A stretch of 28,071 nucleotides of DNA from Symsagittifera roscoffensis (lineage: Eukaryota; Xenacoelomorpha; Acoela; Convolutidae), in NCBI RefSeq assembly GCF_963678635.1, contig NW_026970643.1, forward strand, positions 1 to 28,071. Direction: 5' to 3'. The notes beneath the pieces were generated by a model. That model saw nothing but the letters and a program-made list of their open reading frames with translations. It was not told where the DNA came from and made no database searches. How positions within the stretch are numbered: position 1 is the first letter of the stretch; each line of letters opens with the position of its first letter. The position numbers and the translations under genes were made by a program. Below are positions 10,831 to 19,994 of this stretch, piece after piece.

Positions 10831-11469
10831 CATTTGCAGAATTAACCTTGGCAAACGGTTGGGATACACTACAACCAGACAGTTGAACAGTTTTGGCTAT
10901 CAATAAAATATTTGAAACCAAAAGTTGTATAAATTGCTGAAGAGGATTTGAATGGACACCTAGTGGAATTGAAAACCTCCCAAGAGGCGATAGTAGCAAG
11001 AGATGGCTCCAGCATTCCAATGTCCTTACCAAACAAAAAAACGGCGGAGCAACTAAAACAAAAGATGAAAGGCGCCTAAACTAAAACAAAAACTCAAAAA
11101 AAATGCGGCACACAATCTCGCCTGTCAACGGATTGTATACCAAACCGTTGAGTAGACTGGTAATACCAATCAAATTCTGCAAATAGGTAGTACAATCAGC
11201 ACCATTGATAGTAGTGGATGATCATAGAGCGAGCATCGTAGGCAAAAACATCTTCCCCAAGATCGGGGTAATTACACCAAGACAATCCGCAACATCAGAT
11301 GGGCCTAAATATTGACTCAGAGGAAAAGTCAGACCCTATACTAGCGAATTGGGTTAAAGACAACTATAGACGATGATGCATAAGCTTCGGAAAAACAACA
11401 TGATAAAACCTGATTTCGTCAAAGATTTGAAAGCGATAGAGCCGGATTACAGAGTACTACCCATCTAGC
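10831..11469 (+). pseudogene. Gypsy element 1 protease remnant
   Basis: Around 11205-11285 the frame reads VVDDHRASIVGKNIFPKIGV. This is the C-terminal flap and alpha-helical end typical of a retroviral-type aspartic protease, followed by the linker to RT. The active-site DTG triad seen clearly in element 2 is not recognisable here; the expected place, about 11090-11150, is degraded. The role in the family is cleavage of the Gag-Pol polyprotein. The call rests on the C-terminal motif and on position between gag and RT. Confidence 0.55.
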
Positions 11470-12095
11470 TGAAGGAACGTTCGGAACAAGAGATCAATCA
11501 GCTAATAGATCAGAACCACAAGAAAAAGCTAAGTCAATAAAAATTATAAACCTTATCATGATTACCGGAAAAAAGGATCAGTCAATCAAACTGGTCAAAA
11601 CTCCAGTGGGCTTCCTTACCACGTTAGATCTGAGATATGCATACGCTCAAAGCCCAATCGACGGCAAAACAAAGAACAGTTCAAATTCAACCCGGTGGGG
11701 CAGAGCAACGGGCATACACCAGCTTCAAACGGAATTTTACAAGCTGATAGCTATGTCAGCCTATTTTCAAAAAGCAATCGATTTCATCTTAGCCAATTAC
11801 AAAATACATTTGCATTCCTAGATGGTATCCTCATCGTTAAAGAATAAAAAAACCAAACACCAGGCGGCGCTTAAAAGCTTCTTGGACAAATTCGACACCA
11901 AAAAATCAAGGTCGCATGCAAACCAGTTGGGAAGTGGAGTTTGGAATCAACGCAGAGGAGACAAGACCGATAATTAAGAAAATGGAGGCAATCGAAAACA
12001 TTAATGCCCGAAAGACGTAGAAACAACTAGAAGCTTCATGAGTTCTATTTATCATCTGTCGAAATACATCCCAATTTGGTCGCAGAGACAGATCC
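11470..12095 (+). pseudogene. Gypsy element 1 reverse transcriptase
   Basis: Motif A is clear in the 87-residue frame at 11558-11821 (FLTTLDLRYAYAQSPID, catalytic Asp codon 11627-11629). The frame then continues in shifted registers through the QFKFNP region and an FQKAIDFIL helix to the motif C site at 11815-11835. There the second catalytic Asp is replaced by Gly (FLDG instead of the usual FLDD). After this come connection-domain pieces, including the SFMSSIYHLSKYIP stretch near 12035-12075. At least two frameshifts and several stops are present. The enzyme copies the element RNA into DNA; this copy is inactive by the DD to DG change alone. Confidence 0.8.
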
Positions 12096-12640
12096 ATTGC
12101 GACTTATCCTGAACAATAGTGAAAAAATCAACAATAAGTGGCTTCCCAATCATGAACTTAAATGCCAAAATTTTTTAAAATTGGTAGCTGAAATTACGTA
12201 AAAACGACATTTAAATCAAAAACTAGAAATAAAAATTATGTTCGATGAGTCCACGCTTGGATTGGGCGCATCCTAAGAACAATGTTCTGTTTAAACAATG
12301 GGTACCAATATGAAACAATTCAAGATTTTTGAACTCACATGAGGAAGAGTACTTAACGAACGAATAAGAGTTAAAAAGGGTAATTTGGGCGGTAGAGCAT
12401 TTCGAATATTATCTCTATGTTAAAACTTTTACGATAGTTACAGACAATCGAACCTTATTAAGCGCACTGAACGCATCAGAGAAATCAAAAACGGTACAAT
12501 CTGGGCTAATTAGATAGACTGATCGTTTTTGCCCTTCAATTTTGATATCAAACTTTTGGTGGGACAAACGGAGAGGAACATGGACTGAACGCCGATAGAG
12601 CCCAAAATAAACGTCTCCAGGCGGAATCAAGACGAAATGG
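12096..12640 (+). pseudogene. Gypsy element 1 RNase H
   Basis: The frame at 12238-12270 gives MFDESTLGLGAS, with the first catalytic Asp at 12244-12246. Next come SRFLNSHEEEYLTNE (the Glu-containing helix) and AVEHFEYYLYVKTFTIVTDN with the later Asp. This matches element 2's RNase H domain in order and spacing. Stops interrupt it after GAS and in the NE.E segment. RNase H removes the RNA strand during reverse transcription. The identification is firm; the copy is dead. Confidence 0.75.
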
Positions 12641-13017
12641 ATACACATCAGTAAAGGCAATCGATACGGAGCTGATACCCTACCGAAAACAACACATAGC
12701 ACGGTTACAGATGCCGAAGAGTCGTCGCTATATAGGAAGAAACTAAACAAGGTGCTGGAACACCGATTTATTAGAGCGGCGAATCAAAAAGACCGCAGTG
12801 TGCGACACCTATTACACCTCGTCGAAGATCGGGATTGGCAATCCATAAAGAGATCTTACGGCTAATGCTTCTACATCATTTGACACCGACTAATGTGCGA
12901 TACTTGATGACTGAGTGGTCATCCCAAACGCACTGAAGGACACGGTGTTGGAGACTTTTCACTTGGCACTCGCGAGGACGGACCCAATGCACGATATCGT
13001 AGAGTACATCTGGTTAC

Positions 13018-13123
13018 CGCACATCCAAAGAGCAATAGTCACCATGTATCAACAGTGCAAAGAAAGCAGGCGCACATCCAAAGAGCAATAGTCACCATGT
13101 ATCAACAGTGCAAAGAAAGCAGG
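13018..13123 (+). repeat. Perfect 53-bp tandem duplication in integrase
   Basis: The unit CGCACATCCAAAGAGCAATA and the bases to GAAAGCAGG occurs at 13018-13070 and again, identical, at 13071-13123. Since 53 is not a multiple of three, it shifts the integrase frame. Two identical copies inside an otherwise eroded element point to a recent event, or to an assembly artefact. Confidence 0.95.
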
Positions 13124-13213
13124 GAACAAAGTAAAAACTTTAAGTCAGTCAAAGGAGAGAAAAATCAGGCAATTTTAGATAAGGTAGTAAAACCAAACGA
13201 CGAGATTCAAGTA

Positions 13214-13439
13214 GACTTCGCGGGCTGGATGACAGACGAACTAAATGAAGATGCTTATATACTGGTAGCTAATGATAGCTACTAATGATAGCTACCAATG
13301 ATAGCTACTAATGATAGCTAATGATAGCTACTAATGATAACTAATGATAGCTACTAATGATAGCTACCAGGTGTGACTTCGCGGGCTGGATGACAGAAGA
13401 ACTAAATGAAGATGCTTATATACTGGTGGCTAATGATAG
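13214..13439 (+). repeat. 65-bp duplication flanking a 10/13-bp minisatellite
   Basis: The segment from GACTTCGCGGGCTGGATGAC to CTAATGATAG occurs at 13214-13278 and 13375-13439, differing at two positions. Between them are interrupted repeats of AGCTACTAATGAT (13 bp) mixed with AGCTAATGAT (10 bp). The unit is the end of the duplicated coding piece (GCTAATGATAG), so the minisatellite grew out of integrase sequence. Confidence 0.9.
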
Positions 13440-14080
13440 GTTTTCAAAAAACCCAACCACTAAAGTACTATCAAACACCACGTCGAACACTGCAATCAAG
13501 TTCATGCAGATACTTTTAATGAAGAACGGAGTACCACGAAGGGTCTGGTGTGACCAAGCGCAGATTTTTAGGGCTTTTAGTGCTTCCAACTGTATGGCAA
13601 AAAAAAACATGAAACTTTTTTCGCACCAGTATACGATCATTGAGCGACAGGTCTCGTAGAGCGCTTCATCCAAACACAGAAAATACGATTAGGGGTAATA
13701 AAAACTGATTCAAAAAGACACCACACAAACTGGCATGGGACATAGCTGAGCTGATAAAAACGGACAGATTAACACCACACCCGGGCACTAAGCTATCGAC
13801 ATTCGAAATGCACATGGGTGGGACACCAAACATTATGACGGCAAATTTGGCCACAATTATCAATCGAAACAAGCTAAGCTGGTATGACGTGAAATTAGCT
13901 AAAATTTCAGATAAAAAGAATCTGAAGAGGGCACCACTCACACTGGAACAGATACATAAAGCCAATTTTTGATTCGAGAATGAGATAGTGATTAAGTGTA
14001 GGACACCAAAGGAGCAGCATCCCGAAATAATCAATCTAGGCAGCGACATGAAAGAGGTGCAAGGTCCAAAAGTTTAACTA

Positions 14081-15144
14081 TTGAAATCGAAAATCAGCGC
14101 AAGAGATTAGAATTATTGCCAAACGAAAACTTAAAGAAAAAGTAAAGCTCGAAAAACGATTTAGATAGTTTAAGAAAGTGAAGGATCCAAACCAGTTCTA
14201 ACAAAAGTACAAAACGAAGGAGGATAAAACCCTAGCAAACAAACCCAACTCGGCGTGGGCACTGTTTTACGGGAAACAGCCAACATGATACTGAGAAACA
14301 CTGTACTTGTACATGGTACTTGTTCCAAAAATATATAGGAATTGTAGATCAACACAATTAAGCAATTTCATAGCTTATAAATCCTAACTATATCAGGACA
14401 GCTATCGGTTTTTAGACATCGAAAAACCAGAGGTCCCAGAACATCCTATGTTTGTAGTAGAAACATCGAATAGACAGTACCAAAAATTCAGGAACAAAAA
14501 AAGCCAAACTGCAGAAGATTGTCAAAATTAGATAAACTGGTACAAGTTACCAGTAACAACCAGCCGCGGCCAACACGGACACCCCACGACAAAACGGAAA
14601 AAGGACCTCCCGGCAAATCGGGGAAAACGATTCACTATACCAGAATCATCACGTCGGGCTCCTCGGTCTCAACGTCGTCATCAAAAAGAACAATCCCAAA
14701 ACCAGCGAAGGAACATTAGTCGTCCGAAGGAACAATCCCAGAACCAGCATTCTGATTGTCCAGCTATGTAATCTATTACCAATGATAAACGTAGGCCAAA
14801 AGAAAACGAAGACAACACCACAACTGTCGTCAACCAAGATTAATTCTCAATAAAAGAGAAAAAGAGCTAGTAGGAGCAAAGGCCATTCAGGAAGGCAGGA
14901 CAGATAAACGAGAAGTAATGGCATGCCTGGAATTCCTAAGAATTCTATTAAAAGGACCAGTAGAAAGGGTGCGCACAAGTAACTATATCGATGTGATGAA
15001 GATATCTTCCGGAAACGAGTTAAACTGTGGCACACAACGATCCAAGGATTTCAGGACGGGGATAAAGACAATGAAAATTCAGAAAAAGGCGATCAGATGA
15101 CAAACCAGTAGCCGAAACAACAAATCTGAAAGAGAGATAGAAGT
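14081..15144 (+). pseudogene. Gypsy element 1 3' charged tail
   Basis: After the integrase C-terminus there are short Lys-, Ser- and Pro-rich frames, for example at 14519-14719 (SSVSTSSSKRTIPKPAKEH). They are compositionally like the long tail of element 2 at 21991-22884. No envelope signature (signal peptide, furin site or membrane segment) is evident. I regard it as the eroded pol tail and 3' untranslated region. The Arg/Lys-rich 60-residue frame at 14918-15100 has no recognised match. Confidence 0.4.
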
Positions 15145-15160
15145 GAAAAAAAAAGAGGAA
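15145..15160 (+). promoter_or_regulatory. Candidate polypurine tract, element 1
   Basis: An uninterrupted purine run (A tract then AGAGGAA) ends exactly before a TG dinucleotide. This is the layout expected of the plus-strand primer next to an LTR. Element 2 has the parallel arrangement AGAGGGGGAAA then TG. Confidence 0.45.
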
Positions 15161-15492
15161 TGAAATTCGAGGTGAAACTAAAAACTTTTATTTATCCTAC
15201 TAGTATAAGTTTATAGCCATAATATGCTACTTGTGTGTAAGCTTTTTTTTCTTATGAATGAACTTGAAAGCCACCATTTTACTGTGACCTCGACGGCACC
15301 AGAGAAGACGTTATTACGTCTCAGTCTGTGCGATATCACTGTCAACTAATTGATACACTATGAACTGTTTTCAACAGAGCTTTATTTTGCGTTATGTAGT
15401 ATTTGAGACTAGAGTTACTAGAAGGATTCGATATCCGCACGGAGAGGTAACCCATGTTTTACTCGTAGAGTAATAGTTATTTGTAACATCCA
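15161..15492 (+). repeat. Gypsy element 1 3' LTR
   Basis: It starts with TG after the purine tract and ends with CA at 15492. The part from about 15197 onward matches the minus-strand LTR at 3744-4035 in order. The start is the less certain end, because the other copy begins about 35 bases further in. No matching 5' LTR exists in the right arm, so it is not a complete pair. Confidence 0.6.
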
Positions 15493-16159
15493 TTTTGATA
15501 GTCTTTATTTAGTTTTCTATTTGATCATCTATCATAGGAGACACTTTCGCCCAAATTCTCATTTGCTCACATTTCTTAGAAAAAATTGAGCGATCGAAAA
15601 ACTGAACAGTGTTGCCTATTATCATACAGTGACCAAAAAGACAAGACGTTCCAGACTATCTAATTGGAGTACCTAAAATCTCAAGGAAATCGCAAACTTC
15701 AAATAAACAAAAAAATCTAGGCGAATCTTAAATTAACATTGACCATTCGCTAAATAAGCGACAATAGGAAAAAATCTATTACTCTAAAAGATTTTCATGT
15801 TTTCAAAATATAGTGCTAGTCGAGCTTTTTTATTGTCGAGCGACCGCTCAAATAACGCTGTGTTGACTCTGTAGAGTTTTGCGCAAACTTTCTATCCGTC
15901 ATTTTTGGCCAAAAATCCACCCAATCTAAAAGGATTTAACCGTTTCGTCCAGATAAATTATATCAGCTTTTTAAAATTAGTAATTAAGTTGTTTTTAGCT
16001 AATCAAAAATTAGCGCGTTGTAAAATGCGTTAGTGTTTATGTTTGCTATCTAATTTTAGGGCAGCAATCTTGGACTGGGTTAATTTAGGGGAAATTTTGC
16101 ACAGTTCCTGGATATATCTGATTTATTAGAGTGACTTTTTGTTTAGTAACCTAGTTGAC
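15493..16159. other. Intergenic stretch with an X-end copy
   Basis: Positions about 15655-15780 resemble the plus strand at 4045-4135. Shared pieces are GGAGTACCTAAAATCTCAAGGAAAT (GGATTACTAAAAAATCTCAAGAAAAT there) and TTGACCATTCGCTAAATAAGC (TTGACCAATTGCAAAATAAGC there). I see no coding region in the rest. Confidence 0.5.
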
Positions 16160-16800
16160 ATGCGGAATGCTCACGAGAACGTTGAAATTTTTTCCTCTGG
16201 TAAGTAAATATTTTATACGTTGTTTCTTAAGTCGTTGGGTCTCATGTATTAGACGGTCCAAATCAGAATTAAACCGACTAATTTAAAATGCAAAATCCAA
16301 AGCTGACAATCATATTTTAAATAGCTCGAAATCATTCTCAAAAAAAGTCATTGAATTAAAAATTTTCGATTAAGGCAAAACAAAATAAAAGTTACTTTCA
16401 AAACGCATAGCAAAAACTGAACAAAATTATCTTTTGATTTTTGTCAAATGCTTAACTTGTCATCAGTTATTTTGTCAGCTAGAAATGATACACGGGTCGA
16501 GGTGTTCAATTTTTCTTTCAATTTTCAATATTGAGCACACTGTCAGCGCCAAGCCAAACACTAATAGTCAATACAGAATTTCGGGTTCAACACGTCCTGG
16601 AAACATACCTCCAGCATCGTCAAAACATGAAAATTAGTTCGAGAACTATCAAAACATACCTCGAAAACCGCCGAAAGATTTCGAAACGCCTCGAGCACAC
16701 TAGAACAAAAAATCTAGGTGGAAAGACAAATTTAGTACCCGCGGTAAGACACAGTCTCACAGTAACCTGCACTGGAGTTCCGAGGGTAAAAATAGATTAA
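16160..16800 (+). CDS. Tentative two-exon gene, unknown product
   Basis: Exon 1 (16160-16199) starts at ATG and encodes MRNAHENVEIFSS plus one base. It is followed by a strong splice donor, GTAAGT at 16200. A candidate acceptor CTGTCAG ends at 16546, after a pyrimidine-rich stretch. Joining there keeps the frame (phase 1) and opens exon 2 to a TAA ending at 16800, giving about 97 residues. The product is basic and polar with a likely helical middle (FRVQHVLETYLQHRQ); I see no known domain, signal peptide or membrane segment. An AATAAA lies about 40 bases past the stop. The 347-bp intron and the gene itself are inferred. Alternatives are chance or an eroded element-2 leader. It lies between the two gypsy elements. 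Confidence 0.25.
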
Positions 16801-16976
16801 ATTTCAGTTTTGTGTCTACAAAACTGAAAAATAATCAATTATAAAAAAATAAAAATTTATTGTATTGTCGCTATTTAAAGCAGCATTAAAGTTCATTGCA
16901 AATCAATTATAATCAATATTTTTTCACTTTTTTGGGTGCAAGCAAAAAAAATTGCATCATAATCGATTTTTTTACT

Positions 16977-17036
16977 GGGTTGCACATTTTCTACGTTTTA
17001 ACTTAACTTGGTTGAAAAACTTTGATTTTTGCTACT
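16977..17036 (+). repeat. 5' LTR remnant, element 2
   Basis: The sequence from GGGTTGCACATTTTCTACG to TTTTTGCTACT matches 23264-23323 with three mismatches. The similarity stops abruptly on the left, so the rest of the 5' LTR is lost. I could not assign a primer-binding site in the bases that follow. Confidence 0.8.
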
Positions 17037-17052
17037 CGCTGTATCACTCAAG

Positions 17053-18043
17053 GAGAATTGTGACCCGAATACATTACTCTCAGACCCGGCACGACCCCCC
17101 ACCAAAACCTGAACCGATTCCAAGATCAGAAACGGCGGAAGAAGCGTATAGCAGAACTGCAAGAAACGAAGCGGCACTCAGGAAAACGAACAAAGCGAAC
17201 GAAGAACGACGAAAAAAGGGACCCAAAACAAGTCCAAATATAATATATCACCAAGCAGATGCACGGATAAAATCGAGGCTGTTCTTTGCCTTGGGAAACG
17301 AAGGGAAGAAAAGAATCTTACAACAACACGCACTTGTCAATCTCAATTCAGTAAAATTCAAATTTTTTCACGACGCTTGTGATTATCTATTCAAACGGGA
17401 AAAGAATTATATCATCGAAAGGATGCAAATCTACAACAAATCACATGGTGACAGGGAAAGTCTCGAATCGTTTTACCTTCGCCTAGCAGGACAAGCTTCA
17501 AAATGTGGATAGACAGAGGACATAGAAAAGGAAGTTATCCGCGACATATTCATCGCAAAAATGAGATTCTCTGACATACAAAGAGAACTTTGCATCAGTT
17601 CAGGAGCCACAGTAGACGATACCCTCATATCGGCATTGCTACAGGAGAAGAGATACGTAACAGCGAACACTCTCCAAAAGCAGAACCCGTCTACACCGAG
17701 CAATTCAGCGGACTTCATAAACTCATCTAATCAATTTCGTGTTAAACAAGAACCACTGATGTCCATCCAATCGAAGAACAATGTCCGAAACAAAATGAAC
17801 AGAGCGCTAGGGAAAGGAATTTTTAAACCCAAGAACCAACAAGCCTAGTCGAATACTCAATCTAAACCATGTTACTTCTGTGGGAGAAGATTCACACCTG
17901 AACACAAGGCCAAATGCCAAGCCAGAGGAGCAACATGTAGAAGCTGTGGAAAAAAGAGACAGTTCGCTAAATGCTGCAACCTTACTCATGTTGCCAATGT
18001 CGAACAACCAGAACCGGACCAAGAAGAGGACTGCATTTCATAG
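17053..18043 (+). pseudogene. Element 2 gag polyprotein
   Basis: One frame runs from the leader to 18043, interrupted by only two stops (TAG at 17510-17512 and at 17846-17848). The N-terminal third is Arg/Lys/Glu-rich. The capsid-like part holds a long helix pair (LFKREKNYIIERMQIYN, then ESFYLRLAGQASKCG) and IRDIFIAKMRFSDIQREL. The nucleocapsid end has a first knuckle C-F-C....H..KC near 17870-17913 and a second at CRSCGKKRQFAKC, where the usual Gly-His is Arg-Gln. It ends in an acidic stretch (EQPEPDQEED). Gag would form the particle and bind RNA. Pol continues in another frame, which could be a natural frameshift or decay. The similar part of element 1 supports the call. Confidence 0.75.
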
Positions 18044-18430
18044 ACTCAGACAGCGAAGAAAACTATTCAGTTCTAAAGATCTCGGAAACATCATTACAAA
18101 CGGAAACGATCAAGAATTTAGAAGTAATCAACTCTGCAACCGGGAAAACTAAGTGTACTAGAACAAAGCTAAAAACGAGAGGCTCATTATTCAGCGCCAC
18201 CATTGACACTGGAAGCCCAGCATCATTTGTAAACAAACGCACAGCAGAAACTCTTTTAGCGAAGGATCCCAGTGCAAAGATTATATCTCTAGATAAGAAT
18301 CCGTTAACCACAACATACGTCAACTACAACCACAAACCGATAAAACTTTTCGGAATACTAGTAATCGATATCTACTCAAACGGTTGGAAACTAGACGGCG
18401 CAAAAATTTTAATATCTGAGAATAGAACCA
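18029..18430 (+). pseudogene. Element 2 aspartic protease
   Basis: The frame gives FSATIDTGSPASFVNKRTAE, with the catalytic DTG at 18205-18213. The following strands end near ILISENR. This is the retropepsin fold of gypsy elements, about 100 residues after an acidic linker (DSDSEEN). The second half lacks the clean Gly-Arg/Lys-Asn/Asp flap end seen in element 1 at about 11250. A frameshift near 18425 moves the frame to the RT linker. It would process Gag-Pol. The catalytic motif itself is intact. Confidence 0.8.
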
Positions 18431-18762
18431 GATGGTTTAGATATGCAACCAGAACTGGCGATAGTAACGACTCAACTCAAACCTCCGAAAGTTTCAGTAA
18501 ACACAATCTCAGAAGAACAAGAAGATGAATCAGCTCCAAGAATCCAAGGAGTATTTTGTTTTTTAGATGACATTTTAATAGTATCAAAAGGCTCAGTCAC
18601 GAAACATAAAAAAATAATTGACAATGTTCTGTCAAAATTATACAAAGAAGGATTTGCTTTAAAACTCAGTAAAGGCGAATTTTCAAAAACCAAACTAATC
18701 TGGCTTGGATTCGAGATCGATGAGACAAGAGTGAGGCCGAAACATTCGAAGATAGAATAGTA
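18431..18762 (+). pseudogene. Element 2 reverse transcriptase, C-terminal half
   Basis: A short pre-RT linker (LDMQPELAIV and following) is joined directly to the VFCFLDDILIVSKGS motif, which has both catalytic Asp residues (18566-18571). The thumb helix (KLYKEGFALKLSKGEF) and a WLGFEID turn follow. Motifs A and B, normally about 90 residues upstream of the Asp pair, are absent, so an internal deletion lies at about 18530-18545. The frame shifts again near 18758. An RT without motif A cannot work. Confidence 0.8.
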
Positions 18763-19481
18763 ATGGCACTACCACCGCCAAAATCTCTGAAACAACTGAG
18801 ATCATTCATGGGCACAAAAAATCACATGTGTAGATTCATACCCAACCTTCAAAAACACACAGAACCACTCCGACCTTCACTTAAGGCAGATAACAAAGAA
18901 AAATTCATTTGGAGCGAAGAAGCAAACAATGCATTCCAAAAGATCCTTGAACTAATCGCAAATATAACAAAAATGCACCACTATGATGCCTCCAAACAAT
19001 GCAGGATCAAGTGTGACGCAAGTCACAAAGGAGTGGGGGCAGCGTTAGAGTTGGAACCAGGCAAATGGGTACCAATTGCCTCTACATCAAGATTTTTGAA
19101 TGCAGCGGAACAAAAGTACAGCACTAATGAACTCGAACTACTCGCGGTAAACTGGTCATGCGAATTTTTTAGAAATTGTTTACCGATCACAAAACCATTA
19201 CCGATTTAGAAACCGATCGCAAAACCATAGTTACAGCATTAACAGAAAATTGGGGTAACAAAACATACCAATCCAGACTGACCAGATGGGCAGATAGAAT
19301 GCTACCATTTGAATACACGATATCTCATATCGCAGGAGCTAAAATACGAATAACAGATTACGTGTCAAGAAGCCCTAAATTCGAGGCACCAACCACATCA
19401 AAATACGATGAGCAATTCGTAGTCAAAACTATTGAGAACTCAGCTAGTCAAGGCTCACCTAGAAAAAAACAGAACAAATAG
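18763..19481 (+). pseudogene. Element 2 connection domain and RNase H
   Basis: The first frame has LKQLRSFMGTKNHMCRFIPN (connection), WSEEANNAFQKIL, then RIKCDASHKGVGAALELEPG with the first catalytic Asp at 19015-19017, and YSTNELELLAVNW with the Glu helix. A frameshift near 19180 leads into FTDHKTI (the next Asp, 19195-19197) and then WADRMLPFEYTISHIAGAK, ending in the ITDYVSRSP linker. All four-residue motifs are recognisable. The CAAAACCAT box is duplicated at about 19198-19231, which may explain a local insertion. The domain is nearly complete but not in one frame. Confidence 0.85.
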
Positions 19482-19531
19482 CGGGAAACTTATATTTGAC
19501 GTGAAGGTGAGCGAAAGAAAATATCTAGCTT

Positions 19532-19950
19532 CCGGAGCACCAGAAGGGGGCATCAATAATTCTTACAAAAATTTTATCCAATTAGAACACCGATGCAGAA
19601 CCGCAAAAACTGATAAAACATTCGATACAGAAGGATCAAGTTTTATCCAATCAGATTTAGATATGCAAACGTACATACGTCCGCAAGAGGGCGCTAGAAT
19701 TTTATACTAGCCAATTAGATCAATTTATGCAAATTTACATCCCTCATGTACAGATCGGAATTTTATGCGGCAAATATTTTAACCAATCAAATCAAGATAT
19801 GCAAATTCACAACTCCACGAGAGGGCGGAAATTCATGCGGTGGATGTTTTAACCAATCGAAATCGTCCAATTTTAATTTATTCACAACTTCGTCACAGCT
19901 AAGCAGTTCGCCACGAGAGGGCGTCCTAACAGATTCTAACCAATCAGAGA
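19532..19950 (+). repeat. ~70-bp tandem array: CCAAT, octamer, CTCF-like
   Basis: Six CCAAT boxes lie at 19578, 19647, 19711, 19783, 19853 and 19940, spaced 69, 64, 72, 70 and 87 bp. Several are followed 8-9 bases later by ATGCAAA(T/C) (19663, 19727, 19799). Between them are CTCF-like cores: CCGCAAGAGGGCGCTA (19681-19696), CCACGAGAGGGCGGAA (19815-19830) and CCACGAGAGGGCGTCC (19911-19926), with a weaker CACCAGAAGGGGGC at 19539-19552. The last box continues into GATGGCGG. Motif names come from known vertebrate and insect factor sites; binding is not shown. The array lies inside element 2 between RNase H and integrase and has no coding frame across it. Confidence 0.75.
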
Positions 19951-19958
19951 TGGCGGAG

Positions 19959-19994
19959 TTATATTCAGTCAAAAATTTAGGCGACTGAATATAA
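19959..19994. repeat. Perfect 12-bp inverted repeat after the array
   Basis: TTATATTCAGTC (19959-19970) and its exact complement GACTGAATATAA (19983-19994) flank a 12-base A/T-rich loop. It separates the motif array from the integrase fragment and could be a hairpin or a dimeric protein site. Confidence 0.85.

Larger units (their letters stand above)
12760..14080 (+). pseudogene. Gypsy element 1 integrase
   Basis: The zinc-binding part is degraded: His at FHLALARTD, then YQQCKES, where the second Cys is Ser. The catalytic core is recognisable: IQVDFAG (first Asp) at about 13207-13225 and again at 13375, then TSNTAIKFMQILLMKNGVPR, CDQAQ with the second Asp at 13552-13554, and LVERFIQTQKIRLGVI with the Glu codon 13659-13661. 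All three DDE residues survive, but in different frames. The downstream segment at 13700-14060 (about TNWHGT to the GSDMKE-like end) is the C-terminal extension. A 53-bp tandem duplication and a minisatellite break the domain. Integrase inserts the cDNA into the genome. Confidence 0.8.
10031..15492 (+). mobile_element. Gypsy element 1, heavily decayed
   Basis: The domain order is that of a Ty3/gypsy LTR retrotransposon: gag with zinc knuckle, protease, reverse transcriptase, RNase H, integrase, charged 3' tail, polypurine tract and 3' LTR. No 5' LTR is seen at the left end. The sequence enters gag directly at about 10125, whereas the inverted relative at 2640-4035 does retain an LTR and leader. 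Every domain is broken by stops and shifts, so it cannot be active. The integrase region has been remodelled by tandem duplications. It is older-looking than element 2. Confidence 0.85.

Noticed and set aside
13262-13374. CRISPR-like regularly spaced repeats
   Set aside because: There are no unique spacers. The units abut and derive from the flanking integrase sequence, so it is a minisatellite in a eukaryotic context.
14081-15144. Envelope gene of element 1
   Set aside because: No signal peptide, cleavage site or membrane segment is visible in any frame. Composition matches the charged pol tail of element 2.
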